Assembly (NCBI GenBank): GCA_963800415.1
Contig: CAWDBS010000074.1
Coordinates: 1-64,000, forward strand
Source: Palsa-504 sp963800415
GTDB lineage: Bacteria > Actinomycetota > Actinomycetes > Streptosporangiales > Streptosporangiaceae
Direction: 5' to 3'
DNA: 64,000 nucleotides
Part shown: positions 17,555 to 26,292 of the stretch, in pieces
Layout: every line of letters starts with the position of its first letter
Numbering within the stretch: position 1 is the stretch's first letter
The notes under the pieces: model-generated
Database searches by the model: none
The model's input: the letters and a program-made list of their open reading frames with translations, nothing else
What the model was told of the DNA's origin: nothing
Program-made: the position numbers and the translations under genes

Positions 17555-19003
17555 TCAGAACTCGAACGACTCGGCGTGGATGCGCTGCCTGGGCACCCCG
17601 GCGGCGCGCAGCGCGCTGACCGAGGCCGCGGTCATGCCGGCCGGCCCGCAGACGTACGCGTCCTGCTGGTCCAGGCCGGGCACCAGGGACCGCAGCACCC
17701 GGGGAGACAGCGGGTCGCCGCCGATCTCGGCCCGGGATCCGATCAGGTAGTGCACGGTCGCGCCGCGCGCCGCCGCGATGGCGTCCAGCTCGTCGCGGAA
17801 CACGATGTCCCGCTCGCTGGTGGCGCGGTAGATCAGGGTGACGTGCCCCGGCAGCGTCGCGAAGATGGCCCGCAGCGGGGTGATGCCGACCCCGCCGGCC
17901 AGCAGCAGCACCCCGCGGCCGGAGTCGGCGGGGGTGAACGCCCCGTAGGGTCCCTCGGCGAAGACACGGGTCCCCGGCTGCAGCCGCGCGAGCGCCTGGC
18001 TGTGGTCGCCCAGGTCCTTAACGGTGATCCGGAGCACGTCCGACCCCGGCGCGGCGGACAGGGAGAACGGGTGCGAGGACCACCACAACGACCTGGTCAG
18101 GAACCGCCAGCGGAAGAACTGCCCGGGCTCGGCGTCCAGCTCGTCGAGACGCCCGCCGCCGATGTAGACCGAGAAGACGCCGGGCGCCTCCGCCTTCACC
18201 CCCAGAACCTCGAAACGGTGCCTGCGGTAGGAGAGCAGCGGGACCGCGACCCGGTACCACAGCACCAAGGCGAGCACCGTCAGGTACATCGCGGACCACC
18301 AGAACCGTGCGGCCAGGTTGCTGACGAACGACGCGCCGTCGGCCAGCTGGTGGCTAAACGCCAGGGCGATCGCCAGGTAGGTGTACAGGTGCAGGAAGTA
18401 CCACGTCTCGTAGCGGACCCGCCGCCGGGCGGCGCGCATCGAGACGAGTCCGATGCCGAGCAGGAGGAACCCGGCCACGGTCGCCATCAGCACGTCCGGG
18501 TACTGGGTGAGCAGGGTCGCGGTCTCGCTCACCACGGTGGCATGCGCCGTGACCGCGTAGCCCCACACTATGAGCAGGCCATGCGCGACCACGAGGCTGA
18601 CGATGTACCGCCCGCCCATGGCGTGCCAGCGGGCCAGCTTGTCGGTGCCCAGGCCTCGCTCGAGCGGCGGCAGCCGCGACATGAGCGCGACCAGGACCAC
18701 CACGCCGTATCCGCAGAGCAGGCCGAGGACCTCGCCCGCGCCGGTCAGCCAGCCGCCGAGCCCGTGGACGCCGGGCGTGCGGTGCCACCACAGGGCGATG
18801 ACCACGACCGCGCCGACGATGATGGCCGCCAGCAACCCGCGCGCGCCGACCCGGGCCGGACGGTTCCCAGGCCGGACGGGCACCGGCCTGGCCTGCGGAC
18901 GGCGGGACGGACCCGGACGAGGCGACGGCGCCTGCCGCGACCCCGGGTACGTCTCCGTACCGGCATGGCGAGCCGGGCCAGATCGTCTGGCAACGCTGGT
19001 CAC
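17555..19003 (-). CDS. Ferric-reductase-like transmembrane FAD/NAD oxidoreductase
   Basis: About 482 aa. A basic Pro-rich N-terminus is followed by a six-helix ferric-reductase/NOX-type domain with paired candidate haem His in HAMGGRYIVSLVVAHGLL and FLHLYTYLAIALAFSH. A ferredoxin-reductase module comes next: SSHPFSLSAAP for FAD, GGVGITPLRA and AYVCGPAGM for NAD(P). It moves electrons from cytosolic NAD(P)H across the membrane. GTG 19003 is preferred because GGGAGG lies five bases upstream. Its partner is the FMN-binding protein immediately downstream. Confidence 0.88.
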   Translation of the reverse strand: MTSVARRSGPARHAGTETYPGSRQAPSPRPGPSRRPQARPVPVRPGNRPARVGARGLLAAIIVGAVVVIALWWHRTPGVHGLGGWLTGAGEVLGLLCGYGVVVLVALMSRLPPLERGLGTDKLARWHAMGGRYIVSLVVAHGLLIVWGYAVTAHATVVSETATLLTQYPDVLMATVAGFLLLGIGLVSMRAARRRVRYETWYFLHLYTYLAIALAFSHQLADGASFVSNLAARFWWSAMYLTVLALVLWYRVAVPLLSYRRHRFEVLGVKAEAPGVFSVYIGGGRLDELDAEPGQFFRWRFLTRSLWWSSHPFSLSAAPGSDVLRITVKDLGDHSQALARLQPGTRVFAEGPYGAFTPADSGRGVLLLAGGVGITPLRAIFATLPGHVTLIYRATSERDIVFRDELDAIAAARGATVHYLIGSRAEIGGDPLSPRVLRSLVPGLDQQDAYVCGPAGMTAASVSALRAAGVPRQRIHAESFEF

Positions 19004-19190
19004 CCGCACCTCCCGTTAGGACGCCTGGCTGGAATCGCATGCTCAGCCGGGCAGGATGGCCCCGGACTGATTCCTGATGAGCACGGTCAGGATTCCGCTC
19101 TCATCTTCCCTAGTTATGACTACGTAGCGCGATTTTGCACGGTTCAGCCGGCTCTTGTAAGCGCTTCGTAATCGGCGTGGCGACGCCGGC

Positions 19191-19234
19191 GTCAACTCAG
19201 GTTGACACGGGGCAGCTGTCAACATAGATTGACA
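19191..19234. promoter_or_regulatory. Two perfect inverted repeats upstream of a small HTH gene
   Basis: GTCAAC-TCAG-GTTGAC (19191-19206) and TGTCAA-CATAGA-TTGACA (19217-19234) are both perfect 6-bp inverted repeats. They share the half-site TGTCAA/TTGACA, and the second ends two bases before the HTH start codon at 19237. The placement suggests an autoregulatory operator covering the start region. The binding protein is inferred, most simply the HTH protein itself. Confidence 0.6.
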
Positions 19235-19236
19235 CC

Positions 19237-19485
19237 ATGGACGACGCACCCGCCCTGGCGGCCGCGGCCGACAGCTCAGACCCGCGCACCGGACTCCGGG
19301 CCGTCGCCGCCCTCCGCAGGCTGCTGGAGCAGCTCGAGGCGCTCCAGGTGGATAACGCGCGGGAACACGGCTGGTCCTGGCAGGAGATCGCGGAGATCCT
19401 CGGCGTGTCCCGGCAGGCCGTCCACAAGAAACACGCCCGCCGGACGGACGGCGGCCATCCCGCCCGCCGCGCCCGCGTCCGCTGA
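19237..19485 (+). CDS. Small helix-turn-helix protein
   Basis: An 82-aa protein. The first half is helical (LRAVAALRRLLEQLEALQVDNA) and the second half is a clear HTH (SWQEIAEILGVSRQAVHKKH). Proteins of this type often precede a Clp N-terminal-domain gene in actinobacteria, as here. The start codon lies two bases after a perfect inverted repeat, with no ordinary ribosome-binding site between, so the transcript may be leaderless and self-repressed. Confidence 0.8.
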   Translation: MDDAPALAAAADSSDPRTGLRAVAALRRLLEQLEALQVDNAREHGWSWQEIAEILGVSRQAVHKKHARRTDGGHPARRARVR

Positions 19486-19503
19486 CCCGAAGGGATACCG
19501 ACG

Positions 19504-19674
19504 ATGTTCGAGCGATTCACCGACAAGGCCAGGACGGTCGTGATCCTGGCCAGGGCCAAGGCCGCCAGGCTCGGCAGCGCGTGCTCGACGAGTTGCGGCA
19601 CGCCTCTGCGTAACGGGACCGCGGCCGATGCTTCGCCGGTGACTCTTCCTTCCTGGATAGGTTCCACTAACTAA
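19504..19674 (+). pseudogene. Truncated Clp N-terminal-domain protein
   Basis: The first 24 residues (MFERFTDKARTVVILARAKA...) match the start of Clp_N-domain proteins (usual MFERFTxKARxVVxLA). The next expected segment (IGTEHLLLGLL) is absent, and the frame ends after 56 residues of non-family sequence. In the next frame the same DNA reads QRVLDELRHASA and a stop, which could be the original C-terminus. An internal deletion that also shifted the frame explains both. It lies 18 bases after the HTH gene, as in intact pairs. Confidence 0.6.
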
Positions 19675-19711
19675 TAAGGAAGAACACATTGACCTTACTG
19701 AGAGTATTTAT

Positions 19712-20251
19712 ATGAATACAAAGAGCCATAACCTTGTCTCGGGAACATCACGGATAGGATATGGTCAAATGCTTAGAGTAAGTGACGTGTGGGAGAGAGC
19801 ACTCCACACACCCGCCACGGCCGTCGCCCAGACAGGAGACGTCATCGTCATCCGCTCCGGCAGCTATGACGGCAAGCAGGGCATGAGCCTGGCGACGGGC
19901 GTGAGCAGCCGGTCCGCGGGGGCCCGGGCCCTGTGCTTGCACCTGGTGACGATTCCTCCCGGAACTCGCGGCGTGCCGCACGTCCACGACGGGCACGAGT
20001 CCGCCATCTACACGGTCAGCGGCGAAACCGAAGTGTGGCACGGCGAGGGTTTGCTGCAGCGCACCGTGGTCCACGCCGGAGACTTCATGTACGTGCCACC
20101 GGGCACCCCGCATCTCCCGGTGAACCGCAGTGACGTCACGACAGTGGCCGTGGTCGCCCGCACCGACCCCCAGGAGCAGGAAAGCGTCGTCACCATGGAC
20201 CTGCCCCCGCACCTTGCCGACCTGGACGCCTTCCCCATCGCCAGCCCGTAA
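19712..20251 (+). CDS. Cupin-domain protein
   Basis: A single-domain cupin of up to 179 aa. Cupin motif 1 is visible as GVPHVHDGHESAIYTVSGE (two His and a Glu metal ligands) and motif 2 as AGDFMYVPPGTPHLPVN. The enzymatic or sensory role is unknown. The first ~20 codons are AT-rich and unlike the body; TTGACC at 19689 and TATGAAT near 19710 could be a promoter. The real start may therefore be ATG 19769, behind AGGATATGG. It is convergent with gcvP. Confidence 0.82.
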   Translation: MNTKSHNLVSGTSRIGYGQMLRVSDVWERALHTPATAVAQTGDVIVIRSGSYDGKQGMSLATGVSSRSAGARALCLHLVTIPPGTRGVPHVHDGHESAIYTVSGETEVWHGEGLLQRTVVHAGDFMYVPPGTPHLPVNRSDVTTVAVVARTDPQEQESVVTMDLPPHLADLDAFPIASP

Positions 20252-20389
20252 CCGCGCATTCCGGCGAGCCAAAGGGCCGCGGCAACGCCTGGACTGACGA
20301 GCCAGGAACGAGCGAGGAGGGAAGGCGCTGCCTCGAAAGCGGCCCCCCCTTAACCCCGGAGGCGAGCGGGAAGATAGAGCGAGCGGGAA

Positions 20390-23213
20390 CTAGGTAAACG
20401 CCTCCGGCGGCGGGCACGCGCAGACCAGGTTCCTGTCGCCGTAGGCCTGGTCGATGCGCCGCACCGGCGGCCAGTACTTGGCCCGGCGGTCCACGCCGGC
20501 CGGGTAGGCCGCCTCCTCGGCAGCGTACGGGTGCTTCCACTCCCCCGCGATGAGCATCTCCGCGGTGTGCGGGGCGTTCTTCAGCGGGTTGTCATGGGCG
20601 TCGTATGCGCCGGAGGCCACCCGCGCGATTTCCGCCCGGATCGCGACCATCGCGTCGCAGAACCGGTCGAGCTCGGCCAGGCTCTCGCTCTCGGTGGGCT
20701 CGATCATGAACGTGCCGGCCACCGGGAACGACATCGTCGGCGCGTGGAAACCGTAGTCGACCAGCCGCTTGGCCACGTCGTCCACGGTGATCCCGGTCTG
20801 GTGGGCCAGCGGCCGCAGGTCGATGACGCACTCGTGCGCGACCAGGCCGTTCCGTCCGGTGAACAGCACCGGGTAGTGCGGCGCCAGCCGCCTGGCCACG
20901 TAGTTGGCCGACAGCACAGCGACCTGGGTCGCCTGCCGCAGCCCGGCCGCCCCCATCATCGCGACGTAGGCCCAGGAGATGGGCAGGATGCCGGCCGCAC
21001 CCGTAGGGCGCGGCCGCGACCGGGCCCGCGCTGCCGCGGCCGGGCAGGAAGTCCGCCAGGTGCGCGCGGACCGCGACCGGGCCGACGCCGGGGCCGCCCC
21101 CGCCGTGCGGGATGCAGAACGTCTTGTGCAGGTTCAGGTGCGACACATCGGCGCCGAAATCCGGCAGGGTGGCCACCCCGACCAGCGCGTTGAGGTTGGC
21201 CCCGTCGATGTACACCTGGCCGCCCGCCGCGTGCACGGCCGCGCAGATGTCGCTGACGTTCTGCTCGTAGACGCCGGCCGTGGACGGGTAGGTGATCATG
21301 ATCGCCGCGATGTGCCCCTCGTGTGCCTCCAGCTTGGCCTGCAGGCCGCCGAGGTCGACTGCGCCGTCGGCGCCGCACTTGACCACCGCGACGCGCAGCC
21401 CGGCCAGCACCGCGCTGGCCGCGTTGGTGCCGTGCGCCGACTCCGGGATCAGGCAGACGTCGCGGCGTTCCTCGCCGCGCGAGGCATGGTAGCCGCGGAT
21501 GGCGAGCAGGCCGGCCAGCTCGCCCTGCGAGCCGGCGTTCGGCTGCACGGAGACTGCGTCGTAGCCGGTGAGCCTGGCCAGCCGGAACTCGAGCGACTCG
21601 ATCAGTTCCAGGTAGCCGCCCGCCTGCGCGGCCGGCGCGAACGGGTGCATCCCGGCGAACTCCGGCCAGCTGATCGGCTCCATCTCGGCCGCCGCGTTCA
21701 GCTTCATCGTGCAGGAGCCGAGCGGGATCATGGACCGGTCGAGGGCGATGTCGAAGTCCGCCAGCCGCCGCAGGTAGCGCAGCATCGCGGTCTCGCTGCG
21801 GTGCTCGCGGAACACCGGGTGGGTGAGGAACTCCGAGGTGCGCCGCAGCGCGGCGGGCAGCGCGCCAGCCGGCTCGGTGAGCGGCACGTCGCCGGGCCTT
21901 TCCACGAAGCAGATGGCGGCCACGAGCTCGCGCAGCCGCTCGTCGGTGGTGGTCTCGTCGCAGCTGACCTGCAGCGCGTCGTCCGGCGCGAGGTACAGGT
22001 TGTACCCGGCGGCGCGGGCCCGCTCGGCGGCGGCAGCCGCCTCCTCGCGTCCGCCCGCAAAGGCGATCCGGATCGTGTCGAAGAAGTCACCCACGCTCGT
22101 TCGGTGCCCGAAATCGCGCAGGGTCGCGGCCAGGACCGCGGCGCTACGGTGCACGCCCCGGGCGATGGCCGCGAGCCCGTCCGGGCCGTGATAGGCGGCG
22201 TACATGGCCGCGGTCACGGCCAGCAGGACCTGCGCCGTGCAGATATTGCTCGTCGCCTTCTCCCGGCGGATGTGCTGCTCGCGGGCCTGCAGCGCGAGCC
22301 GGTAGGCGGGCCGGCCGTCGGCGTCCACCGACACCCCGACCAGCCGGCCCGGCAGCTGGCGCTTCAGCGCGTCGCTGACCGCGATGTAGCCCGCGTGCGG
22401 GCCGCCGAACCACAACGGCACGCCGAACCGCTGGGTGGAGCCCACCGCGACGTCCGCGCCCGCCTCGCCGGGCGGCCGGAGCAGGGTCAGCGCGAGCAGG
22501 TCGGCGGCCACCGCGGCCAGCGCCCCCTGGGCGTGCGCCGCCTCGATCAGGGGCGCGGGGTCGCGGATGGCGCCGGAGGCGCCGGGGAACTGCAGCAGGA
22601 CGCCGAACAGGTCACCGCCCTGCCTGGCGATGGCCTCGGGCGTGACTGGCTCGACGACGAGGTGGATGCCGAGCGGTTCGGCCCGGGTGCGGAGTACCGC
22701 CAGGGTCTGCGGCAGGCAGTCGGCGTCGGCCAGGAACACGTGGCCCTTCTTCGCGGCCCGCCGGGCCAGCGTCATGGCCTCGGCGGCCGCGGTGGCCTCG
22801 TCGAGCAGCGACGCGCCGGCCCAGGGCAGCGCGGTCAGGTCGGCCACCATGGTCTGGAAGTTCAGCAGCGCCTCGAGACGGCCCTGCGAGATCTCCGGCT
22901 GGTACGGGGTGTACGCGGTGTACCAGGCCGGGTTCTCCAGCACGTTGCGGCGGATCAACGCCGGGGTGATGGTGTCGTAGTAGCCCAGGCCGATCATCGA
23001 GGTGAACAGCTGGTTCCGGCCGGCCATCCGGCGGAGCTCGGCCTGCGCCTGGGTCTCGGTCAGCGGATCGGGCAGGCGCAGGTCAGCGGGGGGTGTCCCC
23101 TCGGGCAGGGCCGCGGCGGTGAGCTCGTCGAGCGAGGAATATCCCAGGTTGTCGAGCATGTGCCGCTGTTCGGCGGGTGTCGGGCCGATGTGGCGAACAG
23201 CGAAGTCTGTCAT
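20390..23213 (-). CDS. gcvP: Glycine dehydrogenase (P-protein), frameshifted
   Basis: The PLP-dependent P-protein of the glycine cleavage system decarboxylates glycine and passes the aminomethyl group to lipoyl-GcvH. The N-terminal RHIGPT and TAYTPYQPEISQGRLEALLNFQ are typical. The PLP lysine lies in HLNLHKTFCIPHGGGGPG. The frame breaks at about 20995-21003 after VAAAPYG, where one extra G (TGCGG for TCGG) shifts it. The rest (MMGAAGLRQATQVAVLSANY... to PPPEAFT) continues in another frame. The joined product is about 940 aa, the normal length. A glycine riboswitch precedes it. Confidence 0.93.
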
Positions 23214-23224
23214 GGAGCCTCTCC

Positions 23225-23300
23225 CCGGACGAGCGCGGTCGCTGGCTCCCCGTCTGTCACGGTGCCCTGCGGGGGTGCCGGGGGGATCGCTCCCCCGTGG
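23225..23300 (-). promoter_or_regulatory. Riboswitch-to-gcvP leader segment with G/C hairpin
   Basis: On the gcvP strand the leader after the aptamer forms GGGGG-AGCGAT-CCCCC (within 23269-23299) followed by another C5 run. The gcvP ribosome-binding site (GGGGAGAGG) lies ~60 bases later. The hairpin is a candidate expression platform. Its G5-TGCC-G5-ATCGCT-C5 layout also resembles a shorter version of the G-run repeats found in coding sequence at 44.0, 44.9 and 48.3 kb. Confidence 0.4.
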
Positions 23301-23315
23301 CTAACACAGCGCTGC

Positions 23316-23412
23316 CGCTCCAGAGATGCCTGTCCCGCCCGGTTCGTGTGCCTGAGAGGTTCCGGGGATGTTGCCCCTTCGGCGCCCGCGGTTTTACGCG
23401 GAGACTCTCCCG
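23316..23412 (-). promoter_or_regulatory. Glycine riboswitch aptamer
   Basis: Read on the minus strand, the leader carries the conserved glycine-aptamer blocks in order: CGGGAGAGTCTCC, GCGCCGAAGGGGCAA, GAACCTCTCAGGC, GGGACAGGCATCTCTGGAG. Glycine riboswitches usually activate gcv genes when glycine is plentiful. Only one full aptamer is visible rather than the common tandem pair. It sits about 100-200 bases upstream of the gcvP ATG. Confidence 0.9.
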
Positions 23413-23482
23413 GCCGGTGTCATCAGCAACTGCGATCCTACCTGAGCAACAACCAGATGGTGGGATGCGCCGCAGAACCGGG

Positions 23483-24157
23483 TCAGCTGGTGCGGCGCAG
23501 GCGGCGTTTGGCCAGGTCATCCTGGTCCCCTGAGGCCACCGCGACGAAGCCGTCCTCGGCCCGGACGGCGGGCAGCACGGCCAGGTCACCCTCGACCTCG
23601 CGCCAGACCCGGCCGAGCGCGATGCCGAACACGCCCTGACCGCCCTGCAGCAGGTCGACCACCTCGTCGGCGGAGGTGCACTCGTAGACGCTGACCCCGT
23701 CGCTCATCAGCGTCACCTGCGCCAGGTCGGAGCTGCCGCGGTGGCGCAGGTGCTGGACCGCGGCCCGGATCTGCTGTAGCGAGATCCCGGTGTCGAGCAG
23801 CCGCTTGACCACCTTCAGCACCAGGATGTCGCGGAAACTGTACAGCCGTTGCGAGCCGGACCCGTGGGCGGCACGCACGCTCGGCTCGACCAGCGCGGTG
23901 CGGGCCCAGTAGTCGAGCTGGCGGTAGGTGATTCCGGCCGCGGCGCAGGCCGTCGGGCCGCGGTACCCGATCTCCGCGGAGTCTGCGCTGGGCTCAGCGG
24001 AGGCACCGGACTGACCCGGGACACCGGGGCCGCCGGGCAGGCCGGGAACCTCGCTGTCATCGAACAGGGTGCCCTGCGCGCTGGCCGCGACGGAGGGTCT
24101 GCTGTCTCGATCCATGTCTCCGTCGTCACCCCTGGTTACCGCCACGCCCACCTCCAC
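23483..24157 (-). CDS. MerR-family regulator (Rv1830/McdR-like)
   Basis: About 224 aa. A low-complexity Pro/Gly-rich N-terminus is followed by a MerR winged-helix domain (GPTACAAAGITYRQLDYWART, then the wing SQRLYSFRDILVLKVVKRLLD) and a C-terminal effector/dimer segment. Order and neighbours match the mycobacterial block garA-Rv1828-Rv1829-Rv1830-gcvB, where the Rv1830 position is a MerR protein linked to cell-division control. The start is uncertain: GTG 24157 or the internal ATG at about 24115 (MDRDSRPSV). The gene ends 70 bases from the riboswitch. Confidence 0.85.
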   Translation of the reverse strand: MEVGVAVTRGDDGDMDRDSRPSVAASAQGTLFDDSEVPGLPGGPGVPGQSGASAEPSADSAEIGYRGPTACAAAGITYRQLDYWARTALVEPSVRAAHGSGSQRLYSFRDILVLKVVKRLLDTGISLQQIRAAVQHLRHRGSSDLAQVTLMSDGVSVYECTSADEVVDLLQGGQGVFGIALGRVWREVEGDLAVLPAVRAEDGFVAVASGDQDDLAKRRLRRTS

Positions 24158-24275
24158 GGGAGCTGACTACCCACGGTACTCGCACCGTAAGCCGACCCAG
24201 GCAGCGGCGTCAACGACCACCCACGGCGCGTCGTGACATTCCGGCGGCTGCTGAGCTATGCCGGCACGCAGCCGG

Positions 24276-25649
24276 TCAGGTGGCCCGGCCGAAGTCCTCG
24301 GGCGAGATGGTGTCGAGGAACTCCCGGAACTTCTCAACCTCGTCTTCCTGCTCGTCCGGGATGGCCACGCCCGCCTCGTCCAGGATTTCCTCGCTGGCGA
24401 AGATCTGCGCACCGGTGCGCAGCGCCAGCGCAATCGAGTCGGACGGCCGGGCGCTCACCTCGGCGCCGTTGGAGAAGACCAGGTCCGCATAGAAGATCCC
24501 GTCCCGCAACGCGGTGATGTTCACCGTCTGCAGCTGGACGTTCAGCACCTCGAGCACGTCACGGAAAAGATCGTGCGTCAGCGGCCGAAGGGAAACCATG
24601 CCCTGCTGGGCGAACGCGATCGCCGTTGCCTCGACCGCCCCGATCCAGATCGGCAGGTACCTGTCGCCCTGCGCCTCTTTGAGCAAGACGATGGGGCTGT
24701 TTGATGGCATCTCGACCCGGACGCCGATGACCTCCATCTGCCGCACTACAGCTCCGTCCTCACGTGCCTGGGGAACCTCTGTTTGGCCACCACTCCCTTT
24801 GCCAAGGTACACCCGTAACCGCCCGGAGGCCGACCGCAGCCCCCCGGCCGCCGGTCCGCCGGCGTCCGGAGCTCGCTGGGTACCTTGGGGCGGCGGACCG
24901 GATCCGGCCGGACCCAAATTCCCCAAGTTATCCAAGTTCCCCAGGGTGTCCAGGGCCTCGAACTCGAGAACGCGGGCGTGCAGGGGCGCCGAGGCGAGCC
25001 CGGCTTCGGCGAGCGCCGACTCGACGAGCGTCGCATGTAGCCGCAAGGTCAGGTCGGCGATCTGCCACGCGGTCCTGGCGGCGGCGTCCCGCGTGCCCGG
25101 GCCGCGCTGCCGCAGCTGGGGCGCCACCACCTGCTCGACCAGGTTGGCTTCCCGGTCGGCGGCCGCCTTGACCGCACGCAGGTGCCTGGCCTGCACTCCG
25201 TACTGGCGCAGCGCGGCCAGCGCCCGGGCCACCGCCAGTGCGTCACCGCTGTACTGCCGGCCTACCCGGCGGATCAGCCCGTAGTCCTCGAGCTCGGTCA
25301 GCTCCGCCTCGCTGATCTCGGCCGAGTCGAGCAGCTGGCGGCGGGTCATGTCGGCGGGCTCGCGGGCCGCCGGGTGCTGGCCGCCGGCCGCCTCGGCCCC
25401 GTCGGCCAGGCGTTCCCTGATCACCCGCAGCGGCAGGTAGGAGTCCCGCTGCATGGTCAGGATGTACCGCAGCCGCTCGATGTCGGCCGCGGCGAACCGC
25501 CGGTATCCCGAGCGGGTCCTGGCCGGCTCGATCAGTCCCTCGGCCTCCAGGAAACGGATCTTCGACGTGCTGATGTCAGGAAATTCCGGGCGGAGCTGGG
25601 CGAGCACTTCGCCGATGCCGAACTGGCCGCGCGCGGACTGGTCGCTCAT
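24276..25649 (-). CDS. MerR regulator fused in frame to DUF151 nuclease-like domain
   Basis: One uninterrupted frame carries two proteins that are normally separate. Residues ~1-230 are an FtsR/Rv1828-like MerR protein (FGIGEVLAQLRPEFPDISTSKIR, then SGYRRFAAADIERLRYIL). A ~60-residue Gly/Pro/Asn linker containing GNLDNLGNLG follows. The last ~155 residues are a DUF151 bifunctional-nuclease-like domain (MPSNSPIVLL, YLPIWIGAVEATAIAFAQQG, SDSIALALRTGAQIFASE). The start is ATG 25649, 19 bases after the garA stop. An internal GTG at 24746 with GGAG five bases upstream could still start DUF151 alone, so fusion, bicistron or both are possible. Confidence 0.85.
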   Translation of the reverse strand: MSDQSARGQFGIGEVLAQLRPEFPDISTSKIRFLEAEGLIEPARTRSGYRRFAAADIERLRYILTMQRDSYLPLRVIRERLADGAEAAGGQHPAAREPADMTRRQLLDSAEISEAELTELEDYGLIRRVGRQYSGDALAVARALAALRQYGVQARHLRAVKAAADREANLVEQVVAPQLRQRGPGTRDAAARTAWQIADLTLRLHATLVESALAEAGLASAPLHARVLEFEALDTLGNLDNLGNLGPAGSGPPPQGTQRAPDAGGPAAGGLRSASGRLRVYLGKGSGGQTEVPQAREDGAVVRQMEVIGVRVEMPSNSPIVLLKEAQGDRYLPIWIGAVEATAIAFAQQGMVSLRPLTHDLFRDVLEVLNVQLQTVNITALRDGIFYADLVFSNGAEVSARPSDSIALALRTGAQIFASEEILDEAGVAIPDEQEDEVEKFREFLDTISPEDFGRAT

Positions 25650-25668
25650 GGGCTGTCCCCCCGGCACC

Positions 25669-26292
25669 TCATGCGTAGTCCTGGGCGCCCCTGCCGCGGC
25701 GGTCGGCGGACGACGCCGGGCCGAGGTCCTGGCTGGTCAGGAACAGCATCCGGAACTTGCCGATCTGCACCTCGTCCCCGCCGGTCAGCTCGGCCTCCTC
25801 GATCCGCTCCCGGTTTACGTAGGTGCCGTTGAGGCTGCCCACGTCATGGACGATGAACCTGGCGCCGTGCCGGTAGAACTCGGCATGCCGCCGGGAGACG
25901 GTCACGTCGTCGAGGAAGATGTGACTGTCCGGATGACGGCCCGCGGTGGTTAGCTCGCCGTCGAGCCGGAACCGGCTGCCCGCGTTCGGGCCGCGCATGA
26001 CCAGTAGCAGGGCGCTCCCCGGCGGCAGCGCGCCGAATGACTCGGAGTCGGGGAACAGGTCATCGCCGAGGTCGTCGTCGGCCCGGCCCAGCGAGATCGT
26101 CGAGGTGGTCTCGCCCGGGCGTTCCGGGGATCCGGCCGCCGGGTAGCCGCCGGTCCCGCCGGGAGCGGCGGGCCCGGCCGGCATCCCGGACCCAGGCGGC
26201 ACCGGCGCGGTCAGCTGAGTCCCGCAGTACGAGCAGAACCTGGCCCCGTCGGGATTCGGCCGGCCGCACCGGGCGCAGTAGACGCGTGGCAT
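25669..26292 (-). CDS. garA: GarA-like FHA protein with zinc ribbon
   Basis: A 207-aa regulator. The N-terminal zinc ribbon has CxxC pairs (YCARCGRPN and FCSYCGTQL), followed by a Pro/Gly linker. The ETTS phosphothreonine motif in GETTSTISLGR is the site used by PknB/PknG-type kinases in GarA/OdhI. The C-terminal FHA domain follows (TTAGRHPDSHIFLDD, SRRHAEF, SLNGTYVN). Phosphorylation switches GarA between binding its own FHA and inhibiting 2-oxoglutarate-using enzymes. ATG 26292 starts exactly at the ribbon with GCGGAG upstream. First gene of the garA-MerR/DUF151-MerR-gcvP block. Confidence 0.9.
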   Translation of the reverse strand: MPRVYCARCGRPNPDGARFCSYCGTQLTAPVPPGSGMPAGPAAPGGTGGYPAAGSPERPGETTSTISLGRADDDLGDDLFPDSESFGALPPGSALLLVMRGPNAGSRFRLDGELTTAGRHPDSHIFLDDVTVSRRHAEFYRHGARFIVHDVGSLNGTYVNRERIEEAELTGGDEVQIGKFRMLFLTSQDLGPASSADRRGRGAQDYA

